A stretch of DNA of 64,000 nucleotides from a bacterium SCSIO 12741 (GCA_024398055.1 CP073749.1:2232594-2296593), one strand, 5' to 3'. Positions 53,186 to 61,610 are shown, numbered from the stretch's first letter. Notes: generated by a model from the sequence alone, not told the origin. Translations and numbers: made by a program.

Positions 53186-55297
53186 TTATTTAATAATGGT
53201 GAATTTTCCTTTGTAAACTTTATTGGTTTCAAGATCCTTTACCGAGAACAGGTAAAGACCCCGAGCGATGTTTTGTCCTTCTGAGGAGATGAGATCCCAG
53301 CCGTGTTCTCCACCCGAAAATTCGGTGGTTTCCACATCGGAGAACTGGGTAAACCACTCCGTATCACTTCCGTCGTAATTCTGATCGTGATCAATTTCGT
53401 CAATCAAGTCACCTGCCATGTTGAAGATGCGAATCACACAACGTTCAGGCAAATTGGCAAACATGAGCTTCTTGGTCGTTTGTCTTTGGCTAAAACCTTC
53501 CCATCCTGCTTCCAGGTAGTAAGGGTTCGGGTACACGAAGGGACCATTTTCTTCCAAGTCTTTGTTGGGAGGGGTTCCCATGAATACTCGCTTACTATTG
53601 GCCAATGGGCTTGATTCCAACGATTCCAATTTGGCTTCTTCATCTCCCCGGTCAAAAGCAGAGACGGAAGCGATGTATTGCCAACCGTTGAGCAAACCGG
53701 TGATGGTGTATTTGTAGAAATATTGATTGGTGTCTCCTTCAAATGTTTTTGGCTCGGCCAATTTGATGTCATCAAAACCAGTCTCATAAAATAGCTTGTC
53801 TCCGATCAAATCGTAAACCGCAATCTCTTTCATCGATTCGATGGGGTTGATGGTTTTCTCTACATCAAATCCCAACTTGGACAGGTAAATACGGTATCCG
53901 GCAAAATCTTTTTCCCGAGAAATAGGGTCAATCGATGACTCAGCATTGTCTGACCAATAGATTTCCATTTGATTGTCTCCAGGAACAAAACGAGTAGCTG
54001 GAATATTTGGAGGAGCAGGAAGGATGTAACGATCCAGTTTTCCGTTACCATTCAGGTCTTCTCCCGGATCCAGAATTCCGTTTCCGTTTTTGTCTTCTCC
54101 GTAGTAAGCCGTTTGGGCCCAAATAGCGTTGCTTACCAACTTCTGCTGTTGAAAGGCATTGTTTTCGGAATTGGGCTTACCGTCTTCATTTTTCTTAGCA
54201 CATAGAATAGCGAAAGAAATGCGTACCTGATCACCGGGCTGAACATCGCGGAATGGGCCAATAGATACCAAATCCGAGCGGTTTCCAGGGTCATTGATTT
54301 TGTCGGCCAGGTAAACGCCTTGGTGCTTTGGTGGAATTGTGTCGTACTCTTCTTTCCAGTCGTTTCTCCAATTCAAACCTTGGGTGAGCTTTTTGTATTT
54401 CTGATCATCCGTTGCAGGTGAGAAAAGTAGAGGCTCAGACGTGTTGCTCCAGGTCCAGGCGTTGTAGTTAACCTTAATGGCACTGTCTACGCTTGGGTGG
54501 TGATAACCATTCTTGTCTTCAGCGCCCAAAAATTTGTGGCCGAAGTAGCTTTCAGTAAATCCCGGATCACCGGCTGCGTCATAGCAGTATCCGATATGAA
54601 GAGAATCGTTGTAGCCGTTTCCGCCTTTGTTGTAGAACGCCGTACCGCCACTTCCTGCTGGAGTAACGTTTACATTTCTAATCACGGCATTGGCAAACAT
54701 TCCAATGTAAACCGAGTCCAATACATCTTGACCATTGTTGGTGAAGGTGTAATCCATGATCACGAAAAAGTTACTGAAAGCGTAGTTCCAGTTATACGAT
54801 TCCAGGTGTACATCAAAGCCAAGCGGCTGATTGTGATCCGTAATCTTAATTTGAGTCCCAGGAACTACCACATTCTTATCGGTAAAGTCTGCCAGAAAAT
54901 CCTGGTGAGAGATGGCCTCTGCTGAGTATTTTTTGCTGTTGAATAGGGACGAACGTTCGGTAATTACTGCTGTTTGCTCAGCTGTCATTTCATAGCCGCC
55001 TGCTCCCGTGGAGTATCCTTTGGAGTTGTCATAAGCAGCTGTGCTCACGGCAAAACTTCCTTTAATGTTGGCACCTACCCAAATTCCACCTTCAAAAAGG
55101 TGCTCAATTCCAGAATTTTTGGGGTATTCGCAGGATGGTGCACCAGACAATTGAAAACTTCCTTTAAAGGAGTTTCCGATTACCCCGACGTTATTCATCG
55201 TGAGGCCAACATCACTTGCTGTGGTAAATACTTCAACCTGAGCATTAAGGCTAACGCCAGATATTAAGAAAATCAGGGAGAGCAATCGACTTGTCAT
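53186..55297 (-). CDS. Large secreted protein with Ca-binding-like repeats and C-terminal FlgD/T9SS-type domain
   Basis: A 703-residue exported protein. I chose the ATG at 55297, which opens the signal MTSRLLSLIFLISGVSLNAQ and overlaps the upstream stop (ATGA). The N-terminal two thirds have no domain I can name, although GSFQLSGAPSCEYPKNSGIEHLF at the start recurs in Bacteroidota surface proteins. At mid-length, DKNGNGILDPGEDLNGNGKLDR contains two Asp/Asn-rich loops like EF-hand or dockerin calcium sites. An FN3-like region follows. The C-terminus (FVYPNPYYLEAGWEGF to YKGKFTIIK) is a FlgD-Ig/T9SS-like sorting module. Confidence 0.8.
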   Translation of the reverse strand: MTSRLLSLIFLISGVSLNAQVEVFTTASDVGLTMNNVGVIGNSFKGSFQLSGAPSCEYPKNSGIEHLFEGGIWVGANIKGSFAVSTAAYDNSKGYSTGAGGYEMTAEQTAVITERSSLFNSKKYSAEAISHQDFLADFTDKNVVVPGTQIKITDHNQPLGFDVHLESYNWNYAFSNFFVIMDYTFTNNGQDVLDSVYIGMFANAVIRNVNVTPAGSGGTAFYNKGGNGYNDSLHIGYCYDAAGDPGFTESYFGHKFLGAEDKNGYHHPSVDSAIKVNYNAWTWSNTSEPLLFSPATDDQKYKKLTQGLNWRNDWKEEYDTIPPKHQGVYLADKINDPGNRSDLVSIGPFRDVQPGDQVRISFAILCAKKNEDGKPNSENNAFQQQKLVSNAIWAQTAYYGEDKNGNGILDPGEDLNGNGKLDRYILPAPPNIPATRFVPGDNQMEIYWSDNAESSIDPISREKDFAGYRIYLSKLGFDVEKTINPIESMKEIAVYDLIGDKLFYETGFDDIKLAEPKTFEGDTNQYFYKYTITGLLNGWQYIASVSAFDRGDEEAKLESLESSPLANSKRVFMGTPPNKDLEENGPFVYPNPYYLEAGWEGFSQRQTTKKLMFANLPERCVIRIFNMAGDLIDEIDHDQNYDGSDTEWFTQFSDVETTEFSGGEHGWDLISSEGQNIARGLYLFSVKDLETNKVYKGKFTIIK

Positions 55298-56640
55298 GGC
55301 TGTAAAAACACTTTTTGAGTTCCGATCCATTGATGGCCTGAATACATACTAATCAGATAAATTCCAGCTTGCTCAAGAGAACTGGGCAAAAGTAATTCAA
55401 TATCCTCGGTTGAAATGTTAAAAGTGGAAGAATATAAAGACCTGCCAGTCAGGTCAGAAATCTGTATTTGCCAGGATTCTCCTTGAGGGCCATTCGTAGA
55501 AATTCTTAATCGGTTGTCATTCCAGCGTTTTACGGAAAATTGACGCCCCGTTTTACCGGCCAAATCATTCACGGATGAAGGAATGCTTGTACTCGCTTTT
55601 AACTTTAAAATAACAGGCAGGTGATCTGACATGCCGTACAAGGCATCTGCAATTTGGGTGGAAACTACAGTATTGGCTGGAGAATTAATGCTTTGGTTGT
55701 ATCTCTTGCCGTCCTGACCGAGGGCATCGTAGCTACTGTCCACATATTGCATCTGATCGTGCCCCTGCATTAGGGATTTGCTTAGCAAAATTTGATCGAA
55801 CCGATCGTCCATTCCGCCTGAGGAAAAACAGGCATTGCTATTCGAAGAATGAGTGGACTGAGTGTGGATATCGGCAAAACTGCTGTTGTTGTTCCATTTC
55901 CCAGGTCGGTTAATGGGGTCTTGAAAGCTGTAATCAGGCTGGACGTAATTCGTGAGGTTTTGATAGCCCGTTTCGGTGCTGTTGTAAACATTAAGATCAC
56001 CGGCAAAAATCATGTTGCCATCTCGGTAAGTGTTCGCCAGGTAGTCCATAACGCCTTGGGTAGTCCAGGCGCGTTCATTTCGGTCATTGGAAGAATTGCC
56101 CGCTTTCAAATGAGATACGATGTATTTGAACCGAACGGTATCGGCTCCGTGATCCAGGTATTCGCCTTTAAAATAAAGCTGGTGCATATCAATGGATCGA
56201 ACATAACGGTTGCCAGCGCCATCCTGGGTCATTTTATCTACCCACGACCAGCCCACTTTTTCGGTGTTGTAGAAGAGCATGTTGCACAAGTTCTGACTTC
56301 CACCTGTCTGCAATTCGGTTCTGGCGTACTTTGTTTCGCCATCAACATTTAGGCATCGCTCCAGGATGCGTTGGCCATAAACGGTGTTGCATCCCATTTC
56401 ATTTACGGTGAAAATATCGGGCTTAACATGGGCCAGGATTTTCTTCAGATGGCCGTCTTTGGTGTTAATGTTGTTATTGGAAGTGTTGCATTGATTGCTT
56501 GTAGCACCGTAGTACAACAAGTTATAATGCATAATTGTTAGGGTGTCGCTAAGATCGATAGTGGTCTGGCTAAATGATAATAAAGGCCAGAAAACCAACC
56601 AAATAGAGAAAAAAAATCGCCTCATATGAGCCTGCTTCAT
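55294..56640 (-). CDS. Secreted endonuclease/exonuclease/phosphatase (EEP) family protein with T9SS sorting domain
   Basis: A 448-residue exported hydrolase. I chose the ATG at 56640. Another at 56625 also precedes the signal (FFFSIWLVFWPLLSFSQ). The EEP catalytic motifs are in order: MHYNLLYYG (Asn), VNEMGCN (metal-binding Glu), SHLKAGN, AGDLNVYNS (Asp and Asn) and MSDHLPVIL (Asp-His). This places it in the DNase I/sphingomyelinase superfamily, as a nuclease or phosphodiesterase. The exact substrate is not fixed by sequence. The last 75 residues (FSVKRWNDNRLRIST to GTQKVFLQP) are a T9SS-type C-terminal domain. It is the first gene of the seven-gene locus. Confidence 0.88.
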   Translation of the reverse strand: MKQAHMRRFFFSIWLVFWPLLSFSQTTIDLSDTLTIMHYNLLYYGATSNQCNTSNNNINTKDGHLKKILAHVKPDIFTVNEMGCNTVYGQRILERCLNVDGETKYARTELQTGGSQNLCNMLFYNTEKVGWSWVDKMTQDGAGNRYVRSIDMHQLYFKGEYLDHGADTVRFKYIVSHLKAGNSSNDRNERAWTTQGVMDYLANTYRDGNMIFAGDLNVYNSTETGYQNLTNYVQPDYSFQDPINRPGKWNNNSSFADIHTQSTHSSNSNACFSSGGMDDRFDQILLSKSLMQGHDQMQYVDSSYDALGQDGKRYNQSINSPANTVVSTQIADALYGMSDHLPVILKLKASTSIPSSVNDLAGKTGRQFSVKRWNDNRLRISTNGPQGESWQIQISDLTGRSLYSSTFNISTEDIELLLPSSLEQAGIYLISMYSGHQWIGTQKVFLQP

Positions 56641-56661
56641 TTTGCTGACAAGAATGGACCG

Positions 56662-56691
56662 CGAAAGTACTGCTATACATCTTTGCCAAAA
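56662..56691 (-). promoter_or_regulatory. Probable promoter of the T9SS cargo operon
   Basis: On the minus strand TTTTG (56687-56691) is followed after 17 bp by TACTTTCG (56662-56669), close to the Bacteroidetes TTTG/TAnnTTTG pair with one mismatch in the -7 box. It ends 22 nt before the chosen ATG. A small CGGAG-ATA-CTCCG hairpin sits further upstream at 56756-56768. Confidence 0.45.
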
Positions 56692-56812
56692 GGGGCTCAA
56701 AATTAAGGCTTTATTAAATATCCTCTAAAAACGATTATTAACAAATCTTTGGGTTCGGAGTATCTCCGCAGTTTGGCAGCAAGCCTTATATTCGTGCTCG
56801 TTTTTTTATGTT

Positions 56813-57526
56813 TTGTCAGATAGCGTAGTAATCATACCCACGTATAACGAAAGCGGAAATGTCGAAAAGATGATCCGCACCGTTATGGGCCTGCCCAAGG
56901 AAATCGATATTCTTATTGTAGATGATGGATCTCCTGATGGTACGGCAGATATAGTCAAAACACTTCAGCAAGAGTTTCCGGGAAGAATTCTGCTTTCTGA
57001 GCGAGAAGGAAAGCAAGGATTAGGTACTGCCTATATCCATGGATTCAAAGTTGCTCTCGATCATAAGTACGAGTACATTTTTGAAATGGACTGCGACTTT
57101 TCGCACGATCCCAACGATTTGATTCGACTGTATGAAGCTTGTGCCAACGATGGTGCTGATATGAGTGTGGGTTCTCGCTACATCAAAGGAGGAAAGGTTA
57201 AAAATTGGCCGCTCGGTCGTATTTTGATGTCCTACTTTGCCTCGGTTTATGTTCGCTTTATTCTTTGGTTGAATATTCATGACACCACCGCAGGGTTTGT
57301 CTGCTACCGCAGAAAAGTTTTAGAAACAATCGATCTGCATGCTATTCGATTTATCGGATACGCTTTTCAGATTGAAATGAAATATACCGTGCACTTGCAC
57401 GGGTTTTCCATCAAGGAAGTTCCCATTACCTTTATTGACCGGGTGATTGGTGAGTCCAAAATGTCCTCCCGAATTTTTAAGGAGGCCTTGTTTGGCGTGC
57501 TAATCATGAAGGGCAAAAAAATCTAA
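56813..57526 (+). CDS. Polyprenol monophosphomannose synthase-like glycosyltransferase (GT2)
   Basis: A 237-residue family 2 glycosyltransferase. It opens SDSVVIIPTYNESGNVEKMI, with IDILIVDDGSPDGTAD, the DXD-type FEMDCDFSHDP motif, GSRYIKGG and a C-terminal FIDRVIGESKMSS. This is the dolichol/polyprenol-phosphate mannosyltransferase pattern, transferring a sugar from a nucleotide donor to a lipid phosphate. The start appears to be TTG at 56813. The nearby ATG at 56808 is out of frame. It is followed after 1 bp by dihydroorotase, a pairing I recall from other Bacteroidota. Confidence 0.88.
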   Translation: MSDSVVIIPTYNESGNVEKMIRTVMGLPKEIDILIVDDGSPDGTADIVKTLQQEFPGRILLSEREGKQGLGTAYIHGFKVALDHKYEYIFEMDCDFSHDPNDLIRLYEACANDGADMSVGSRYIKGGKVKNWPLGRILMSYFASVYVRFILWLNIHDTTAGFVCYRRKVLETIDLHAIRFIGYAFQIEMKYTVHLHGFSIKEVPITFIDRVIGESKMSSRIFKEALFGVLIMKGKKI

Positions 57527-57527
57527 C

Positions 57528-58868
57528 ATGGCACGTACTCTCTTAAAGAATGCAAGAATCGTCAACGAAGGAAAGATTCTTGAGGCCTCCCTATTGATCG
57601 ATGGTGAAAAAATTGAAGGAATCTATTCCCCGGATTCGGCTCCAGAGGCGGATCAGGAAATAGACCTAACGGGTAAGTTGATCCTACCTGGTGTGATCGA
57701 CGATCAAGTGCATTTTCGCGATCCGGGATTGACCCATAAGGCGGATTTACAAACTGAATCGAGAGCCGCAGTTGCCGGAGGGATTACTTCTTTTATGGAA
57801 ATGCCCAATACCGTGCCGAATACCCTCACCCAGGAATTACTGGAAGAAAAATACGTTCGTGCCTCAGAAGTTTCTTTGGCCAACTATTCTTTCTACATGG
57901 GAGCGTCCAACGACAATCTTGATGAGGTTCTCAAAACGGATCCTACTCAGGTTTGTGGCGTTAAGGTGTTTATGGGGTCCAGCACAGGAAATATGCTGGT
58001 AGACAATGAAACGGCTTTGCGCAATTTGTTCTCCAAGTGTAAGATGCTGATTGCTTCGCATTGTGAGGATGAACAAACCATTCGAAGAAACTCAAGCGAG
58101 TACAAGGAGAAATACGGGGCGGATATTCCTATCCGTATGCATCCGGAAATTCGCAGTGCCGAAGCTTGTTACCTATCTTCTTCATTTGCCGTTTCTCTGG
58201 CTCGTGAATATGGAACACGTCTGCACATTTTACACTTGAGCACGGCTCGGGAAATGGAATTGTTTGACAACGACATTCCACTGAGTGAAAAGAACATTAC
58301 CGCTGAGGCTTGTATTCACCACATGTGGTTTACAGACAGCGATTACGATAAGTACGGAACCCGAATCAAATGGAATCCGGCGGTGAAAACGGAAGAAGAT
58401 CGTCAGGCAATTATTGCCGCTGTAAAAAACAACACGATCGATGTAATAGCCACAGATCACGCACCTCATACCAAGAAGGAAAAAGACTTGGACTACTGGC
58501 GCGCTCCTTCCGGAGGCCCCTTGGTGCAACATGCTTTAGTGGCCATGCTGGATCATTATCACCAGGGAACTTTTAGTCTGGAGGAAATCGTTCACAAGAT
58601 GTGCCATGCTCCTGCCGATTTATTTGGTGTGCAAAACCGTGGCTACATCCGTCCAGGCTATCAAGCAGATTTAGTGGTTGTTGATTTGGATAAATCATGG
58701 ACTGTGCAAGAAGAAAACATCTTGTACAAATGTGGTTGGTCTCCGTTTGAAGGACATACGTTCAAATCTCAAGTTGCTCAAACTTGGGTAAACGGTCATC
58801 TTGCCTACGATCAAGGAGAGATCAGAGAAGGGCAAAACGGACAGCGATTAACTTTTACTCCTCGATGA
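57528..58868 (+). CDS. pyrC: Dihydroorotase, Bacteroidota type
   Basis: A pyrimidine-pathway amidohydrolase that interconverts carbamoyl-aspartate and dihydroorotate. The 446-residue protein has LPGVIDDQVHFRDPGLTHK at about 53-71, FMEMPNTVPNT, KVFMGSSTGNML (Lys that may be carboxylated), IASHCEDE, LHILHLSTA and VIATDHAPHT (catalytic Asp). The first metal motif reads QVH instead of the usual HxH, a substitution I recall from Porphyromonas and Bacteroides homologs, so it is probably genuine. The symbol pyrC is by function. The stop overlaps the following DUF4296 gene (ATGA). Confidence 0.9.
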   Translation: MARTLLKNARIVNEGKILEASLLIDGEKIEGIYSPDSAPEADQEIDLTGKLILPGVIDDQVHFRDPGLTHKADLQTESRAAVAGGITSFMEMPNTVPNTLTQELLEEKYVRASEVSLANYSFYMGASNDNLDEVLKTDPTQVCGVKVFMGSSTGNMLVDNETALRNLFSKCKMLIASHCEDEQTIRRNSSEYKEKYGADIPIRMHPEIRSAEACYLSSSFAVSLAREYGTRLHILHLSTAREMELFDNDIPLSEKNITAEACIHHMWFTDSDYDKYGTRIKWNPAVKTEEDRQAIIAAVKNNTIDVIATDHAPHTKKEKDLDYWRAPSGGPLVQHALVAMLDHYHQGTFSLEEIVHKMCHAPADLFGVQNRGYIRPGYQADLVVVDLDKSWTVQEENILYKCGWSPFEGHTFKSQVAQTWVNGHLAYDQGEIREGQNGQRLTFTPR

Positions 58869-59224
58869 AAAAAAGTGGCTTCATAGCGATTTTAGGAGTT
58901 GCTCTGCTTATTTTTTCCTGTGGAACATCGGAAACAACGGAAGAGGGCTACCCGGTCCTGTCTCGGGATGAAATGGCGAGCATCATTTATGATATGAACC
59001 TTATTGAAGCTGCTTACCGCGGTCGAATGCACAACGATACTCTGGCAGAAAAGAATATGCTGGAGCGAATGACCCACACCTTTGAAAAACGGTCGATAAC
59101 CCGAGAGCAATTTCTATCCAATTACAACCATTATTTAGACGATCCTGAAGAATTGGCTGGAATCTATAACGATGCTTTAGGAAAATTGAGCGCTCATCTG
59201 TCGGAAGTAGAGGCTACCGAATAG
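58865..59224 (+). CDS. DUF4296 domain-containing lipoprotein
   Basis: A 119-residue small lipoprotein with the signal MKKSGFIAILGVALLIFSC (Cys19). The mature region is helical and matches DUF4296: LSRDEMASIIYDMNLIEAAY, then a long linker helix and REQFLSNYNHYLDDPEELAGIYNDALGKL. The function is unknown. I chose the ATG at 58865, which overlaps the dihydroorotase stop. The GT2-dihydroorotase-DUF4296-epimerase order appears to be conserved in this phylum. Confidence 0.9.
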   Translation: MKKSGFIAILGVALLIFSCGTSETTEEGYPVLSRDEMASIIYDMNLIEAAYRGRMHNDTLAEKNMLERMTHTFEKRSITREQFLSNYNHYLDDPEELAGIYNDALGKLSAHLSEVEATE

Positions 59225-59229
59225 TGCTT

Positions 59230-60235
59230 CTACCGGTTCTGCTCCTGAAGAAAAATAGAACAGGTATCTTTTACCGAAGTGGAGATGGGAATAAATTTCA
59301 TGCCCAACTCATTGATGGCCTTTTCATTGGAATAATGTTGCACCTCATTGGCCGACCGGGCTGTTTCTTTGGTAATGACTGGTCTGGAGCGACTAATCAA
59401 TGACCAGATATAATTGAGCCGCCAGGCAATGGAACTCATCCAGGCCGAAGCCTTATAGGGTACTTTGCGCACCGAAAGTTCCTGACAAATCAGATCGAAA
59501 AGCTCTTTAAATTGCAGGTTTTCAGATACCAGTAAATACCGTTCGTTGTTGAGGTCGCTGAAGATCAATTTGGTCATCGCCTTGGCTACATCCCTTACAT
59601 CAACAAAAGCATTTCCTCCGGAAGTATAAAACTTCAGTCCCTTGGCAATGGTTGCGATTAAACTGGTGCTACTTTTTCCCCATTCCCCGGACCGATGATA
59701 ACCGATGGGTTGACGATCGCCACCTGAAGTCCTTCTTCCGCACCACGCCATACTTCCAGTTCAGCGGCGTGTTTCGAATAGCTGTAAAAGGAGTTCTGAT
59801 TTCCCGGTTCCCACAAGTGAGATTCGTCAATAGTGATTCCTGGTTTTTGCTTACCAATAGCGGCGGTAGAACTTACGTAAATCAACTTTTTGACACCTTC
59901 CTGCAGGGCCACATTCACTACGGCTGCAGTTCCTTGAAGGTTAATCTGCTCCATGGCACTTTTATCCCGGGATCGAATGACACCAAAGCTGCGCAATGAC
60001 ATACATAATCAACGCCGTGAATAGCCTCTGTTAAGGTAGCTACGTCGTTGAGCTCACCTTCAATCCATTCAATGTCTTGAAGCTTGTGTTCGAGGTTTCG
60101 ACGTTTTAGAAGACGCTCCAGGGCACGGGTGTCCGAGGTTTCTCTACGAAGGAGGCGTAATTGCTCTCCACGTTCCAATAGTTCGGCGACTAAGTGAGAG
60201 CCCACCAGACCTGTTCCTCCCGTGATGAAAATCAT
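59230..60235 (-). CDS. NAD-dependent epimerase/SDR family protein with two frameshifts as sequenced
   Basis: An extended SDR of about 335 residues read in three pieces. The first (from ATG 60235) has the Rossmann loop ITGGTGLVGSHLVAELL and VCHCAALVSFDP. The second (RDKSAMEQINLQGTAAVVN to IIGPG) includes LIYVSSTAA and the catalytic YSYSK. The third (WGKSSTSLIATIAKGLKFYTSGGNAFVDVRDVAKAM) carries the C-terminal substrate half. Adding one base at the CCCGGG at 59966-59971 and one at the G4 run at 59685-59688 restores a continuous protein matching the family (GPGEWGKSS). The closest functions are dihydroflavonol-reductase-like or sugar epimerases. The substrate is unknown. Confidence 0.85.
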
Positions 60236-60239
60236 GTTG

Positions 60240-60247
60240 CAAAAGTA
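60240..60247 (-). promoter_or_regulatory. Possible -7 element for the SDR gene
   Basis: TACTTTTG on the minus strand fits TAnnTTTG exactly and lies only 4 nt before the ATG at 60235, implying a leaderless or near-leaderless transcript if used. Confidence 0.35.
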
Positions 60248-60317
60248 GTGGGAAATGTGAACAGGTAAATCACCCGGAAGTCATTTAGCTTATTTTTATC
60301 GCATATTTTTTTACTTG

Positions 60318-60830
60318 ATGACCCTTCAATTTGATTTTGATATGGAGGATTGGATGGAGTTTCAAAAGCACTTCATTGCCAATTCCAAAAGAATGAAACG
60401 GACCAAGTGGATGATTACTTTGATTCCACCGGTAATTATGGCCTTTGTGTTCCTTTCCAATCTGAGTAAGCGGGAGGGAGGCGAAATTGCCTTTGGAGCT
60501 ATGGTGGTAATGATGGGGCTATGGATTTGGCTTTACCCCAAACGATTCGACAAACGTGTATTGAAGCAAGTGCGAAATACTATTGAGTCGGGTGACAATT
60601 CAGCTATTCTTGGTTCCACTTCCATTCAATTTGAAGAGGAAGGAATTACCCACAAAACCCCAGAGGTGGAGCGAAAGCTAAAATGGAGTGGAATCAAGCG
60701 GGTGGGAGAATCGGATGAGTACTTCTTTTTGTACGATTCTGCCGTTTCGGCTATTGTGATCCCCAAGAAGAAAATTCAGGTAGCCGAAGAAGAGCTGCGC
60801 GAAGTACTCAAAGCCAACATGCTGGTCTAA
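60318..60830 (+). CDS. YcxB-like membrane protein
   Basis: A 170-residue protein with an N-terminal cytosolic segment (FDFDMEDWMEFQKHFIANSK), two close transmembrane helices (WMITLIPPVIMAFVFLSNL and IAFGAMVVMMGLWIWLYP) and a C-terminal soluble part with IKRVGESDEYFFLYDSAVSAIVIPKKKI, the pattern of the YcxB-like C-terminal domain. The function is unknown. It starts at ATG 60318 and is divergent from the SDR gene. Confidence 0.75.
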   Translation: MTLQFDFDMEDWMEFQKHFIANSKRMKRTKWMITLIPPVIMAFVFLSNLSKREGGEIAFGAMVVMMGLWIWLYPKRFDKRVLKQVRNTIESGDNSAILGSTSIQFEEEGITHKTPEVERKLKWSGIKRVGESDEYFFLYDSAVSAIVIPKKKIQVAEEELREVLKANMLV

Positions 60831-60878
60831 ATGAACGGAATGGGCTATTTTTGAGCAACCAGCGATTCGGGAAAAGCC

Positions 60879-61610
60879 ATGTTTCGATTTTACACACCCA
60901 TTCTAATTCTGCAGTTTTTCTGCCTTTACCACGCTTATAAAAACAAGTCTGAGAGTTGGTGGTATATCCTCATTCTCATGTTTCCATTGGTCGGATGCTT
61001 GATCTACTTATACAAGCATTTTTATTCCCGGCAAAATGTGGAGCGCGTATCAGAAGGTGTAAAACAGGTAATCAACACCAATTACCATGTGGATAAAATG
61101 GAGAAGCAGCACCGCTTCAATGATAGCGTGGGTAATCGGATAAACCTGGCGGATGCCTACTGTGGCGTAGGTCGATTTGAAGAAGCGGTGGAGCTCTACG
61201 AAAGTTGCCGGGAGGGTTACCTCCACGATGATCCAGGCTTGATCATGAAGCTGATGGTCACTCACTTCCAAATGGAAAACTACCGTCCTGTTGTAGAATT
61301 GGGAAAATCCTTGGAAGGCAATAAGGACTTTGAAGACGATTCCTCGAGGGTAGCTTATGCTTGGTCGTTGCATCATTTAGGAGACCAGGAAGAGGCGTAC
61401 CAGGCTTTTGAGATCATGGATGTTCGATTCTCCCATTATGGTCCACGTTTGGAATTTTGTAAGTTTTTGGATGCCAGTGGAAAAAGAGACGAAGCACGTG
61501 AAAGATTAGATCAAATGCTGGACGAGATTTCTCACATGACCCGAAGAGAGCGTAAACCGCATTTACCTTTTGTTCAGTCCATTCAGTCGTTTCGATCTCA
61601 CTTGAGGTAG
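60879..61610 (+). CDS. Membrane-anchored TPR-like protein
   Basis: A 243-residue protein with two N-terminal transmembrane helices (YTPILILQFFCLYHAY and WWYILILMFPLVGCLIYLY), a basic linker, and a helical repeat region with TPR-like units (RINLADAYCGVGRFEEAVELYESCREGYLHD; VAYAWSLHHLGDQEEAYQAFEIM; LEFCKFLDASGKRDEARERLDQM). In the phage-shock and gliding literature such proteins act as scaffolds. No specific role is visible here. It is 48 bp downstream of the YcxB-like gene and probably in one operon. Confidence 0.75.
   Translation: MFRFYTPILILQFFCLYHAYKNKSESWWYILILMFPLVGCLIYLYKHFYSRQNVERVSEGVKQVINTNYHVDKMEKQHRFNDSVGNRINLADAYCGVGRFEEAVELYESCREGYLHDDPGLIMKLMVTHFQMENYRPVVELGKSLEGNKDFEDDSSRVAYAWSLHHLGDQEEAYQAFEIMDVRFSHYGPRLEFCKFLDASGKRDEARERLDQMLDEISHMTRRERKPHLPFVQSIQSFRSHLR

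Noticed and set aside
56756-56768. CGGAG-CTCCG hairpin as a terminator
   Set aside because: The stem is short, no T-run follows on either strand, and it lies between divergent genes where no terminator is expected.
59652-59999. Open frame of 115 codons on the plus strand
   Set aside because: It is antisense to the SDR gene and has no similarity that I recognise. The SDR motifs are on the other strand.
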